From a virus, in IMG/VR virus record IMGVR_UViG_3300037193_001542, positions 1-29,830 of that record: a stretch of DNA of 29,830 bases; one strand, 5' to 3'. The stretch's first letter is position 1; the number at the start of each line of letters is the position of its first letter. Shown piece by piece: positions 13,696 through 20,796 of this stretch. The notes beneath the pieces were generated by a model. That model did not search any database, was not told the DNA's origin, and saw only the letters and a list, made by a program, of their open reading frames with translations. The position numbers and the translations under genes were made by a program.

Positions 13696-13924
13696 AGCCG
13701 ACATCGCCTCGGAGCAGGAAGAACTTGCCCGACAAGAAGCCCTGCGGCAAGCCGCTGGTCGGTATTCCCCACTTACTTTTCGGGGCCAGTGTCACTACTG
13801 CGACGAACCCTGTTCCGGCGCCTTCTGTGACGCGGATTGCCGCAAGGGCTGGGACCATGAACAACGTGTCCGCGCGAAGCAGCGCGGCCGGGCGCAAACG
13901 CAAGTGAAGGAGAAGATTCAATGA
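13673..13924 (+). CDS. Small zinc-binding protein
   Basis: An 83-residue protein. The centre reads CHYCDEPCSGAFCDADCRKG, with Cys pairs spaced like small zinc ribbons of the DUF2116 type. The ends are charged helices, the last one very basic (RVRAKQRGRAQTQVKEKIQ). It overlaps the previous gene by 23 bases and the next by 4 (ATGA). A role in binding nucleic acid or a host protein is possible. Confidence 0.78.
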   Translation: MTPRAKDEADIASEQEELARQEALRQAAGRYSPLTFRGQCHYCDEPCSGAFCDADCRKGWDHEQRVRAKQRGRAQTQVKEKIQ

Positions 13925-14100
13925 ACAAGACCTTGATCCTGATCGCCCTGGTGCTGATCCTCACTGCCTGCGGCGGGGGCGGCGATGCGCCGGAAACGGA
14001 AGTCACCGTGCAGGAACCTCCGCCGGCGCCCGCGTACTGGGAGAAGTGGGAAGCCCGGCAAGGTGGGATGATTCGGCCGAAGGAGGTGCAAGGTGAGTGA
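13921..14100 (+). CDS. Small lipoprotein
   Basis: A 59-residue protein with a clear lipoprotein signal: MNKT, a hydrophobic run LILIALVLIL, then the lipobox LTAC with the lipidated Cys at position 17. A GGGG linker follows, and then a Pro/Glu-rich mature part of about 43 residues. AAGGAG precedes the ATG, which overlaps the previous stop. The start of the next gene overlaps its last 8 bases. An early membrane-anchored lipoprotein could act in superinfection exclusion or cell-envelope takeover. An o-spanin is less likely because no i-spanin partner overlaps it and it sits outside the lysis genes. Confidence 0.75.
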   Translation: MNKTLILIALVLILTACGGGGDAPETEVTVQEPPPAPAYWEKWEARQGGMIRPKEVQGE

Positions 14101-14902
14101 AACGTCTTGTGCTCATTCCTGGCGCGACTTCGGCCAGCTCGGCGGTCGGAATGTCGTGTGGTGCAGTAAATGCGACCTTCTGGCTTGGACAGGGAAGGAG
14201 CCTGACACCACCCGTCCTGCTGCTGGTGCAGCCGAAGCCGCCAACCTGCATGCGGCGATCATGTCTCAGTTAGCCGTACCGCCGGATCAGTCGGATGCCT
14301 TGGGGCGGTTGCATGACCTGATTCATGGGCCGGAAGCGCCGTTCGTGCCCGACCTACCGCAAACGAGCCTCGCCGCGCGTTGGTACGTCAGACTGTGCGA
14401 TGCCATCGAGGAGGAGTGCGCTCGGCTCACCGCCAGCGCGGAGGCTGGTGCAGCCATACAGAAGCCAGCTGATGCGACCAAAGACCAATGCCCCGGCTGC
14501 GAGTGGCCGAATGCACGGGGTATGCAGAAATGTCCGTGGGGCCAGGGCGCCGAGTGCCCACGCAACGAGCCCGCCCCCGAGGGAGGTGAAGGAGCTGCAC
14601 TACTGCCAGCCGATGAGCGGGTGAAGTTCGAGAAGTGGCTGACCGTCCGTGAATCCGGCAAAGGCTACCCAGCCGATCTATGGGAAGCATGGCAAGCCCG
14701 CGCCGCTCTCTCCTCCAGCGATGCACGCACACCGGATGCGCCGACCGCTCGGAGGCTGGATCAGGGAGATTTGATCGAAGCTGCCTACAACGTCAGCGTG
14801 GCCAAGTATGACGTCGGCACGCTCGACTGGGCTGATGCGATGGTCGCCTACCTCTACCCCGCCGCCATCGATTCGGCCCACGCCAAGAAGGAGCCCAAGT
14901 GA
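14093..14902 (+). CDS. Hypothetical protein with zinc-ribbon-like motifs
   Basis: A 269-residue protein starting at GTG behind AAGGAGG. The N-terminus has CAHSW and CSKC, a possible metal-binding ribbon. A second Cys-rich part (CPGCEW, CPWG, CPRN) lies near residues 125-150. The C-terminal part contains FEKWLTVRESGKGYPADLWE and AWQARAAL, a segment I associate with modular phage Ea22-like proteins, and another helical stretch to the end. It is modular and probably assembled from shuffled segments. Function unknown. Confidence 0.72.
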   Translation: MSETSCAHSWRDFGQLGGRNVVWCSKCDLLAWTGKEPDTTRPAAGAAEAANLHAAIMSQLAVPPDQSDALGRLHDLIHGPEAPFVPDLPQTSLAARWYVRLCDAIEEECARLTASAEAGAAIQKPADATKDQCPGCEWPNARGMQKCPWGQGAECPRNEPAPEGGEGAALLPADERVKFEKWLTVRESGKGYPADLWEAWQARAALSSSDARTPDAPTARRLDQGDLIEAAYNVSVAKYDVGTLDWADAMVAYLYPAAIDSAHAKKEPK

Positions 14903-15048
14903 AAATCCTCCGCTTCATTCACCTTTCCTTCGCCCAGGCCTTTTACGGCTGGGCTCTTCGGGAAATCGATCCCATGCATCCGGACCTGCCCAAGCTCGTT
15001 CTCCGCCGGCAGGAATTGGCGGACGCCGCCAGGAGGTTATTCCAATGA
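14899..15048 (+). CDS. Very small hypothetical protein
   Basis: A 49-residue protein starting at GTG (GTGA overlap with the previous stop) behind AAGGAG. It begins VKILRFIHLSFAQAFYGWAL and continues REIDPMHPDLPKL, with a helical basic end. The 'R..HL..A..YY.WAL.E..PMHPD' pattern is familiar from small proteins of other phages. The overlaps on both sides support it as a real gene. Confidence 0.7.
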   Translation: MKILRFIHLSFAQAFYGWALREIDPMHPDLPKLVLRRQELADAARRLFQ

Positions 15049-15200
15049 CCAGAGTCCTTATTACCATCACCACGGAGGACTCTGAAGTCCTCGAGCAGTT
15101 CGCTATTGAACTGGAGCGTGATCCCCCGATCAAGCCTGAACGCCTGGCGTCGGAAATCGTGGATTACCTGGACAACAGCTTCGACATAACAGACATATGA
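15045..15200 (+). CDS. Very small acidic protein
   Basis: A 51-residue acidic protein (MTRVLITITTEDSEVLEQFA) whose ATG overlaps the previous stop and whose stop overlaps the helicase start (ATGA both times). AGGAGG lies 8 bases upstream. A beta strand, then two helices, are likely. Not recognised. Confidence 0.72.
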   Translation: MTRVLITITTEDSEVLEQFAIELERDPPIKPERLASEIVDYLDNSFDITDI

Positions 15201-16453
15201 CCCCCAATGACGAACAAGCCGTCGCCATCGCGGCGATGCTCGACCACCTGAAGACCACCGGCGACGATCCCTACTTCGTCCTCCGCGGTCCCGCAGGCAC
15301 AGGCAAGACCTTCACCAGCACCAACTCCCTGCTCCAGTTCAAGCGCCGCGTGATCGTCACCGCGCCGACGAACAAGGCCGTGCGGGTGCTCCGTGAAGCC
15401 CTGAAGCAGTGGGACCTCCGCCTGGAGTGCCGCACGATCTATTCGCTGCTCGGCCTCAAGCTCGCGCCGAACGGGGAAATCAAGGAGCTGACCAAGCCCG
15501 AGGATCCTGTGGACCTGGAAGACGTCGCCGCCGTCTTCGTGGATGAGTGGTCGATGGTCAACCAGGCCTTGTGGGGCCACATCCAGGACGCGCAGCAGCG
15601 ACACAAGCGCCTGCGCTGGGTGTTCATGGGGGATCAGTACCAGCTCCCGCCCGTGGGGGAAATGAGCAGCCCGATTGCGGGGCTGACCAAGGGCTCGGAG
15701 CTGACCCGCATCATGCGGCAGGACAACCAGATCCTCAAGCTCGCCGCTCACCTTCGCGACATGGTGGCCAAGCCCTTCGCCCAGCTCCGCCTCATCGAAG
15801 ACAACAACGGGGAAGAAGGAATCTGGAAGCCCGTCTCCCTCGACCAGGCCATCCTCAACCAGGCCCAGGGCTTCGCCAAAGGTGAGAACAAGGCCATCGC
15901 CTGGCGGAATGCCACGGTGGATCGCCTCAACCGCCTGATCCGCCAGGAACTCTTCGCCGACGGGGACAAGTACCCCTGGCAGGAAGGCGACCGCATCACC
16001 CTGCTCGAACCGGCGATGAACTTTGACAACGAAATCATCGGTACGACTGACGAAGAAGGTGCGGTGGAGGATTCGCAGATCGCCAACCACCCTGAGCACG
16101 AGGAATTCAAGTGCTGGCGCATCCTCATGCGCTCGGACATGAACACTGCGATGACCCTCTGGGTCCTGCACGATGATCCGAAGAACAAGTTCCTGTTCGA
16201 GCAGCGCAAGGCGAGGCTGGCCACTGTGGCCAGGGCGAATCCCAAGGCCTGGGGCGAGTACTGGTCCTTCATGGAGTCGTTCCACAAGGTCCGTCACGCC
16301 TATGCCATCACCGCGCACAGGGCGCAGGGCTCGACCTACCAGCGCGCGTTCGTGAACTGGAAGGACATCCTGGCCAACCAGAACAGGGGCGAGGCGATGC
16401 GGTGCCTATACGTTGCGGCCACCCGGCCGAAGAAGGAGCTTTATCTTGGCTAA
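15197..16453 (+). CDS. SF1 DNA helicase (Dda/RecD-like)
   Basis: A 418-residue ATP-dependent helicase. Motif I is GPAGTGKT at residues 31-38, and motif Ia is VTAPTNKAVRVL near 54-65. Motif II is VFVDE at 113-117, and motif III is GDQYQLPPV at 145-153. Motif V is TAHRAQGSTY at 372-381, and motif VI is YVAATRP at 405-411. The size and the compact layout fit the Dda branch of the RecD-like SF1B family, which moves 5' to 3' and acts in replication and recombination. The ATG overlaps the previous stop. The last 8 bases overlap the next gene, whose ribosome binding site lies inside this one. Confidence 0.92.
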   Translation: MTPNDEQAVAIAAMLDHLKTTGDDPYFVLRGPAGTGKTFTSTNSLLQFKRRVIVTAPTNKAVRVLREALKQWDLRLECRTIYSLLGLKLAPNGEIKELTKPEDPVDLEDVAAVFVDEWSMVNQALWGHIQDAQQRHKRLRWVFMGDQYQLPPVGEMSSPIAGLTKGSELTRIMRQDNQILKLAAHLRDMVAKPFAQLRLIEDNNGEEGIWKPVSLDQAILNQAQGFAKGENKAIAWRNATVDRLNRLIRQELFADGDKYPWQEGDRITLLEPAMNFDNEIIGTTDEEGAVEDSQIANHPEHEEFKCWRILMRSDMNTAMTLWVLHDDPKNKFLFEQRKARLATVARANPKAWGEYWSFMESFHKVRHAYAITAHRAQGSTYQRAFVNWKDILANQNRGEAMRCLYVAATRPKKELYLG

Positions 16454-16766
16454 TCTGAAATACTTCGGCACGTATACCAGCCAGAAGATGGAAGTGCCTG
16501 CTCCGCAGAACATCCCCAAGCGTGCCTGGCCCTTCCCCAGCCGTGACAAGCGGTTCTACGAACAGCGAACTGTCGCCAACACCTGCCCCATGTTCGGGGG
16601 GAAGGTCAGCCTCTGCAAGCACTGGTCCACAGGGGACGAGAATTCCGAATTCCTCCCCAGCGACCCTTGCTCGGTGTGCGGTGAAACTGCCGAGAAAGTG
16701 GTTGACACCTGTAACTCATCCGGCGATAATCCCCCGGTATCTCCACCATCCACTCCGGGAGCTTGA
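16446..16766 (+). CDS. Hypothetical Cys-containing protein, TTG start
   Basis: A 106-residue protein that appears to start at TTG, because AAGGAG is placed exactly 7 bases upstream and the family-like sequence ANLKYFGTYTSQKMEVPAPQ begins there. It has two Cys near the middle (CPMFGG, LCKHW) and a CSVCG pair later, a possible zinc site. The Pro/Ser-rich end (PPVSPPSTPGA) covers the promoter at 16702-16730. It overlaps the helicase by 8 bases. Function unknown. Confidence 0.72.
   Translation: MANLKYFGTYTSQKMEVPAPQNIPKRAWPFPSRDKRFYEQRTVANTCPMFGGKVSLCKHWSTGDENSEFLPSDPCSVCGETAEKVVDTCNSSGDNPPVSPPSTPGA
16702..16730 (+). promoter_or_regulatory. Strong sigma70-like promoter
   Basis: TTGACA, 17-base spacer, GATAAT: a full -35 match and a 5 of 6 -10 match at ideal spacing. 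CCCCCGG follows the -10, as in the other promoters at 18578 and 21558. It lies inside the 3' end of the preceding gene and would give a leader of about 32 bases for the gene at 16769. Confidence 0.8.
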
Positions 16767-16768
16767 CC

Positions 16769-16987
16769 ATGTATTCCCCCCAGGAATCCGCTGAAATCCA
16801 GAACCTCCGCCAGAAGGCGATGTCCAACACCATCACGCCCCAGGAACTTCGCCGGGGCATCGAACTCCTGCGACAGGGCCGAGTCCAGGCCGCGGCTACG
16901 AGCGCGAAGTCCAAGGCAACGAAAGCCGCCAAGGCCACGCCGGTGAACAGCGACAGCCTGCTCGACGAACTGGGCGGGCTGAGTTAA
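16769..16987 (+). CDS. Small conserved phage protein
   Basis: A 72-residue protein (MYSPQESAEIQNLRQKAMSN) with an N-terminal two-helix unit (TITPQELRRGIELLRQGRVQ), an Ala/Lys/Thr-rich linker and the acidic tail VNSDSLLDELGGLS. That tail resembles the ends of the products at 6868, 8945 and 21735. GGGAG lies upstream. It is the first gene after the promoter at 16702. The basic linker plus acidic tail suggests contacts with DNA or a partner (inference). Confidence 0.82.
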   Translation: MYSPQESAEIQNLRQKAMSNTITPQELRRGIELLRQGRVQAAATSAKSKATKAAKATPVNSDSLLDELGGLS

Positions 16988-17155
16988 GTTGGTGCCGGTC
17001 TAACCAGCCGGAAGTGATGCACTAGGGGTTAAGCGGGAGCGGGTTCGACGCCCGACACTAGAGCATTGCCTGTACTGTCTCGCCGATGGCCCAATAGGGA
17101 CTTCGGAGTTCGGGGCAGTATGGATAATGTTCATCAACAGCCCAGGAGGCTCTAA
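16988..17155 (+). other. Structured intergenic leader
   Basis: A 168-base gap rich in short inverted repeats: CCGG pairs around 16996, AGTG-ATG-CACT, TAACC with GGTTA, and CGGG-TTCGACG-CCCG, which resembles a tRNA T-arm. These do not assemble into a tRNA cloverleaf. GATAAT at 17123-17128 could be a -10 but has no good -35. AGGAGGCTC is the ribosome binding site of the next gene. A structured leader is likely; its role is unknown. Confidence 0.45.
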
Positions 17156-17434
17156 ATGGCGACAGCCAAAGTGAAGGTGTACCCGGCGGTCTTCGTGACC
17201 AGTGCCGGCAAGGTCGGATCGGTGAACTGCTTCAGCTCCCCGATCAACGACAAGGTCACGGAGTACGGCGACTTCTTCATTGCCCTGCCTGTGCAGGAGA
17301 TCGAAGTCGAAGTCCCGAGCGAAGAGAAGGTGCGGATGGCCTGCCAAGTGCTCTTGGCGCACCAAGCCGATGAAATGCGCAAAGCCGCAGAACTCTTCGA
17401 ACGCAAGGCCGACATCATTGGGGATCAAGCATGA
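17156..17434 (+). CDS. Hypothetical protein before the nuclease gene
   Basis: A 92-residue protein (MATAKVKVYPAVFVTSAGKV) with a beta-rich first half, an acidic middle (VQEIEVEVPSEEKVRMACQV) and a helical C-terminus. AGGAGG is 9 bases upstream. Its last four bases overlap the nuclease start (ATGA), which suggests they act in the same step. Not recognised. Confidence 0.78.
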   Translation: MATAKVKVYPAVFVTSAGKVGSVNCFSSPINDKVTEYGDFFIALPVQEIEVEVPSEEKVRMACQVLLAHQADEMRKAAELFERKADIIGDQA

Positions 17435-18471
17435 CCCGCCCCATGTTCCCCCACACCATCGACAGCACCATGCTGGCGGCCTTCCGTTCCTGCCCGCAGA
17501 AGATGTTCCTCAGCTACATCCAGCACTGGAAGCCGAAGGAGGACTCCGTCCACCTGATCGCCGGCGGGGCTTTCGCCAAGGGCATCGAGGTCGCGCGGAA
17601 GGCGTACTTCGAGGGCATCCACATTTTGCCCACCATCACGCTGGAAACCAACCTGGCCACCGGCCTCAGCGAGCGTAAGGTAGTTTGGGGCGAGAAAGAT
17701 TGCGAGCCTGGCGATGCCACACTGGCCCAGGAAGCCGGCCTCCACGCCTGCATGGTGGCCTACGGCGACTTCGAGTGCCCGCCCGAATCTGCCAAGTCCA
17801 TCGAACGCACCGTTGGTGCCCTGGAGTTCTACTATGACAACTACCCCTTCGGAATGGACGGAACAAATCCAGTCACATTTCCGAACGGTCGAAGAGGCAT
17901 CGAGTTCTCTTTTGCGGAACCTCTCCCATTCAAGCACCCTGTCACTGGTAACCCGATTCTCTACACCGGACGGGCAGACATGGTCGCTGACTTCGCTGGT
18001 GGCACTTACGTCTTTGACGAGAAAACCGCAAGCCAGCTGGGTGCTTCATGGTCGCGCCAGTGGGAACTACGGTCACAGTTCACTGGATACGTGTGGGCTG
18101 CACAGCGAACCGGACTCAATGTCCAAGGTGCAGTCGTTCGTGGCGTCAGCATCCTCAAGACCAAGTACGAAACCCAGCAGGCGATAACCTATCGGGCGCC
18201 CTTCGAAATCGAGCGGTGGGAAGCCCAGGTGGCTCGTGACCTCCAGCGCATGCAAGACTGCTGGGAGCAGGGCTGGTGGGACTGGAACCTCGACCATGCC
18301 TGCGCCGAGTACGGTGGCTGCGGGTTCCAGCGCATCTGCAAGTCCGCCGACCCCGGGACGTGGCTGCCGATGTATTTCGAGCGGAAGGTCTGGGACCCGC
18401 TGGCTCGGAAGCAGATGTCGGTGGAGGAGTTCGAAGCGAGCTGGGGGCATAACCTAGGAGTGCAGTCATGA
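17431..18471 (+). CDS. PD-(D/E)XK exonuclease, Cas4/RecB-like
   Basis: A 346-residue nuclease. The core is GRADMV with Asp183, then FDEKTAS with Asp196, Glu197 and Lys198, then Q216FTGY220. These are the catalytic and Q-motif signature of RecB/Cas4-type nucleases. Cys21 in RSCPQK and Cys291, Cys297 and Cys303 in CAEYGGCGFQRIC are placed like the four ligands of the 4Fe-4S cluster found in Cas4 and AddB. It probably resects DNA ends for recombination together with the helicase and the Sak4-like ATPase. Third-position GC drops sharply inside the gene (20 of 40 codons from 17860, against 38 of 40 from 17461). Confidence 0.88.
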   Translation: MTRPMFPHTIDSTMLAAFRSCPQKMFLSYIQHWKPKEDSVHLIAGGAFAKGIEVARKAYFEGIHILPTITLETNLATGLSERKVVWGEKDCEPGDATLAQEAGLHACMVAYGDFECPPESAKSIERTVGALEFYYDNYPFGMDGTNPVTFPNGRRGIEFSFAEPLPFKHPVTGNPILYTGRADMVADFAGGTYVFDEKTASQLGASWSRQWELRSQFTGYVWAAQRTGLNVQGAVVRGVSILKTKYETQQAITYRAPFEIERWEAQVARDLQRMQDCWEQGWWDWNLDHACAEYGGCGFQRICKSADPGTWLPMYFERKVWDPLARKQMSVEEFEASWGHNLGVQS

Positions 18472-18605
18472 GACTGGCCTGGCTTGTGAAAGACTACGAC
18501 GACGATGCGTGGAAGATCCTCTTCGAGGAGCCTGACTTCGCCCGATATGCTGAGATAAAGATGATCGCCTGGGTGGAGTTAACCCCCGGGAATATTCCTG
18601 CATAA
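18468..18605 (+). CDS. Very small hypothetical protein
   Basis: A 45-residue protein (MRLAWLVKDYDDDAWKILFE) whose ATG overlaps the nuclease stop (ATGA), with AGGAG upstream. The pattern of a hydrophobic start, an acidic Asp-rich centre and a Trp/Ile-rich end is familiar from tiny phage proteins of unknown role. Its last codons overlap the -10 of the promoter at 18578-18606. Confidence 0.68.
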   Translation: MRLAWLVKDYDDDAWKILFEEPDFARYAEIKMIAWVELTPGNIPA

Positions 18606-18606
18606 T
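18578..18606 (+). promoter_or_regulatory. Promoter of the CCCCGGGAATAT type
   Basis: The -10 is CATAAT (5 of 6). The -35 is GTTAAC at 17 bases or TTAACC at 16. The spacer is CCCCGGGAATATTCCTG and contains the palindrome GGAATATTCC. CCCCCCGG follows the -10. Transcription would begin near 18613, only 3-4 bases before the next ATG. Confidence 0.6.
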
Positions 18607-18616
18607 CCCCCCGGAC

Positions 18617-18937
18617 ATGCAGCAGCACTTCATCATCGAAGGCCGCTACCTTGGGTCAGCTGAACGCCTGTTCTCCCTGACCCAGGGCGCAAGCCCACTT
18701 AGCTATGCCTTCTTTTGCCACCACTGCGGAGAGGTCTTTGCTAAGTGCCCTGTCGAAGGCCGCCCGTGGCAGTTCTGGTCCCGCACCTGTCGCAGCTGCC
18801 CAGGCGGCGGAACCCTTGGCAACCCTGGAAGCCTCTGGCTCTCTTGGGACTCCGAATTCACTGACGCACTTCCAGAGCCGGTGCTGAAGTGGGAATTCCT
18901 CAGGCTCTTGGAACAATACGACAAGGAACAGGCATGA
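18617..18937 (+). CDS. Zinc-ribbon protein, possibly from a leaderless mRNA
   Basis: A 106-residue protein (MQQHFIIEGRYLGSAERLFS). CHHC at about residues 35-38 and CRSC near 59-62 form a probable zinc ribbon. The C-terminus is acidic and helical. No ribosome binding site precedes the ATG. The promoter -10 ends 11 bases upstream, so the transcript may start almost at the ATG. The stop overlaps the next start. Function unknown. Confidence 0.72.
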   Translation: MQQHFIIEGRYLGSAERLFSLTQGASPLSYAFFCHHCGEVFAKCPVEGRPWQFWSRTCRSCPGGGTLGNPGSLWLSWDSEFTDALPEPVLKWEFLRLLEQYDKEQA

Positions 18938-19344
18938 CCTACGCCTCCACGAACCCCAGGATTGAGGAAGCGCACCTGCAAATGGTGCGAAACCTCGCCA
19001 AGCCAGGGGAGGAAATCATCAAGAGCCTCACCCCCGAGAAGGCGCATCTGCTGCACATGGCAGTCGGCGCCATCGGTGAGGCTGGCGAAACGCTGGACAT
19101 CGTCAAGAAGCTCGTCATCTACAACAAGCCGATGACCCCTGAGATGCGCAAGAAGCTCGTCGAGGAACTCGGTGACAAGGAATTTTACCTGCGCGGCATC
19201 TATGATGTCACCGGCATCAGCCGCGAAGAAGTTCTTCTGGCCAACATGGCCAAGCTGAACGTGCGCTATGCCGAAGGCACCTACAGCGACGCTGCGGCTC
19301 AGAACCGTGCCGACAAGGACGGCGCCCAATTCGACCCTGCCTAA
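18934..19344 (+). CDS. MazG-like nucleotide pyrophosphohydrolase
   Basis: A 136-residue all-alpha protein. EAGE at residues 49-52 and E78-L-G-D81 reproduce the ExxE...ExxD metal-binding arrangement of MazG/all-alpha NTP pyrophosphatases. The helix in between (TLDIVKKLVIYNKPMTPEMR) has the usual length. The C-terminal RYAEGTYSDAAAQNRADKDG is typical of phage members. It would hydrolyse nucleoside triphosphates, or lower the host ppGpp-type alarm as proposed for phage MazG proteins. The start was chosen at the ATGA overlap with the previous gene, with AAGGA upstream. Confidence 0.85.
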   Translation: MTYASTNPRIEEAHLQMVRNLAKPGEEIIKSLTPEKAHLLHMAVGAIGEAGETLDIVKKLVIYNKPMTPEMRKKLVEELGDKEFYLRGIYDVTGISREEVLLANMAKLNVRYAEGTYSDAAAQNRADKDGAQFDPA

Positions 19345-19354
19345 GGAGAACAAC

Positions 19355-19558
19355 ATGACCATCGCCAAGACCCATTCGAAGCCCCGCGGCTTCCAGACCC
19401 TCCCCCCCGAGCGCATGGCGGAAATCGCCAGTCTCGGCGGCCGCACGGCTCACCGGAAGGGCGCTGCCCACCAGTGGACGTCGGAGGAAGCCCGGGAGGC
19501 CGCCCGCAAGTCCGTGGAAGTGCGGCAGGCGAAGATCGAGAAGGCCACGAGGTACTAG
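19355..19558 (+). CDS. KGG-type stress-induced motif protein
   Basis: A 67-residue protein. 'RGFQTLPPERMAEIASLGGR' followed by 'TAHRKGAAHQWTSEEAREAA' matches the pattern of the KGG/GsiB stress-protein repeat (RGF..m....r..ias.GG...h..G..h.wt.eea..a), here as one to two copies. Such proteins are small, charged and hydrophilic; a DNA-binding or protective role is proposed but not proven. AAGGAG lies 9 bases upstream. The C-terminus is very basic. Confidence 0.8.
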   Translation: MTIAKTHSKPRGFQTLPPERMAEIASLGGRTAHRKGAAHQWTSEEAREAARKSVEVRQAKIEKATRY

Positions 19559-19564
19559 CCGACA

Positions 19565-19586
19565 GGGGCAGCGGCTTTTCTGCCCC
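19565..19586 (+). promoter_or_regulatory. Intergenic hairpin
   Basis: GGGGCAG and CTGCCCC form a perfect 7-bp stem around CGGCTTTT. It lies between the stop at 19558 and the ribosome binding site of the gene at 19603. No T-run follows, so read-through is expected; it may be an RNA-processing or stabilising element. Confidence 0.55.
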
Positions 19587-19602
19587 ACAACCAAGGAATT
19601 GC

Positions 19603-19839
19603 ATGAACTATCCTCCTTCCATGACCAACACCGGCGGTGCTGTCGGTTACAGCCGTGGCGAACTGGCCGGCAAGCAAGCCGTCCTCGACCGCGCACCGCC
19701 CCTGGCCGAGAACATCGACAACCGCATCGCCTACCACCTGCAGGAGATCGAGCGCCTCAAGCAGGTCAAGGAGACTCTCTCCAGCGGCAGCATCCTCGAC
19801 GTCCGCATCGAAGACCTGCGTCAAGCGATGAACTACTGA
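19603..19839 (+). CDS. Small hypothetical protein
   Basis: A 78-residue protein (MNYPPSMTNTGGAVGYSRGE). The C-terminal half is a helical hairpin (ENIDNRIAYHLQEIERLKQV, then VRIEDLRQAMNY), likely a coiled coil. AAGGAA precedes the ATG. It sits between two intergenic hairpins. Not recognised beyond similarity to small coiled-coil phage proteins. Confidence 0.78.
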   Translation: MNYPPSMTNTGGAVGYSRGELAGKQAVLDRAPPLAENIDNRIAYHLQEIERLKQVKETLSSGSILDVRIEDLRQAMNY

Positions 19840-19855
19840 GCCCTGCTCAACCGGC

Positions 19856-19874
19856 GCCTCAGCGGCCTTGAGGC
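19856..19874 (+). promoter_or_regulatory. Leader hairpin before the Sak4-like gene
   Basis: GCCTCA and TGAGGC form a perfect 6-bp stem around GCGGCCT. It is followed after 10 bases by GAGGAAG and the ATG. The loop begins GCGG, as in the hairpin at 9729; the hairpin at 19565 reads the same way if its last stem pair is opened. Confidence 0.55.
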
Positions 19875-19894
19875 AACTTCACTTTGAGGAAGCT

Positions 19895-20755
19895 ATGAAC
19901 GCAGTCCCCATTCCCACTCCACAGCCCACCCTCCCGGGCTTCAACGTCCTCCTGATGGGCCCGGCCGGCACCGGCAAGACCAAGGCCCTCGGCACCCTGG
20001 TCGACGCCGACCCCAATCTCAAGGTCCACGCGCTGTTCCTCGAATCCGGCAGCGAGTCCCTCATGGGCCACTGGCGCGACGTCGGCAAGCCCATCCCGGA
20101 CAACCTCTCCTGGCAGACCCTGGCGGCGCCCAAGGCTTCCTTCAGCGAGTTGCTCGACTCAGCCAAGCTCGTCAACACGATGTCCCTGGACTCGCTGGCC
20201 AAGATGGCCGATCCCAACCGCTCGAAGCACAACCGCTTCCTCGAACTCCTGATGGCCCTCAGCAAGCCCAAGGACGAGCGCACTGGGAAGGAACTCCCGC
20301 CGGTGGATCAGTGGGGCACGGACAGGGTCATCGCCATCGACGGCATGACGGGGATCAGCCAGGCCGCCATGTCCCTGGTCATCGGTGGCAAGCCCGTCCG
20401 CTCGCAATCCGACTGGGGCATCGCCCAGGACCAGGTCGAGAAGCTCCTTCGCCACCTGACCGACGGCTGCCGCACGCACTTCGTCCTGCTCTCCCACGTC
20501 GAGCGCGAAACCGACCAGGTCCTCGGCGGCACCAAGCTCTTCGTCTCGACGCTGGGCAAGGCGCTCACGCCCAAGATTGCTCCGATGTTCAGCGACGTCA
20601 TCCTGACCGTCCGCGAAGGCACGAAGTGGTCCTGGGACACCAGCAACCCCATGGCTGACGTCAAGGGCCGGAACCTCCCCTTCGCCGCCGGCCAGGCCCC
20701 GGACTTCGCGCAAATCCTGAACAAGTGGAAGCAGCGCGGTGGGGTGGTGGCGTAG
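19895..20755 (+). CDS. Sak4-like RecA-fold ATPase (recombination)
   Basis: A 286-residue ATPase. Walker A is GPAGTGKT at residues 22-29. Walker B is VIAID at 145-149. A following strand (HFVLLSHVE near 195-203) fits the sensor region of RecA-fold proteins of the AAA_24/Sak4 group. Sak4-type proteins promote single-strand annealing or strand exchange and commonly pair with a phage SSB; the next gene is a candidate SSB. There is no nuclease or helicase domain. GAGGA lies 7 bases before the chosen ATG. A packaging or helicase ATPase is less likely from size and neighbours. Confidence 0.78.
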   Translation: MNAVPIPTPQPTLPGFNVLLMGPAGTGKTKALGTLVDADPNLKVHALFLESGSESLMGHWRDVGKPIPDNLSWQTLAAPKASFSELLDSAKLVNTMSLDSLAKMADPNRSKHNRFLELLMALSKPKDERTGKELPPVDQWGTDRVIAIDGMTGISQAAMSLVIGGKPVRSQSDWGIAQDQVEKLLRHLTDGCRTHFVLLSHVERETDQVLGGTKLFVSTLGKALTPKIAPMFSDVILTVREGTKWSWDTSNPMADVKGRNLPFAAGQAPDFAQILNKWKQRGGVVA

Positions 20756-20796
20756 GAAGTCATCCCTCCCAACGTAGGACCCTTCGCACAAAATGA

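Noticed and set aside
15164-16318. Long minus-strand open frame opposite the helicase gene
   Set aside because: The plus strand carries all helicase motifs in order; the minus frame is an antisense shadow. The same applies to the long minus frame opposite the ParB-methyltransferase (21729-23180).
17028-17075. Possible tRNA or attachment site: CGGG-TTCGACG-CCCG looks like a T-arm
   Set aside because: Upstream arms do not form an acceptor stem or a 7-base anticodon loop at the right distances, there is no CCA-side match, and no integrase gene is present to support an attP.
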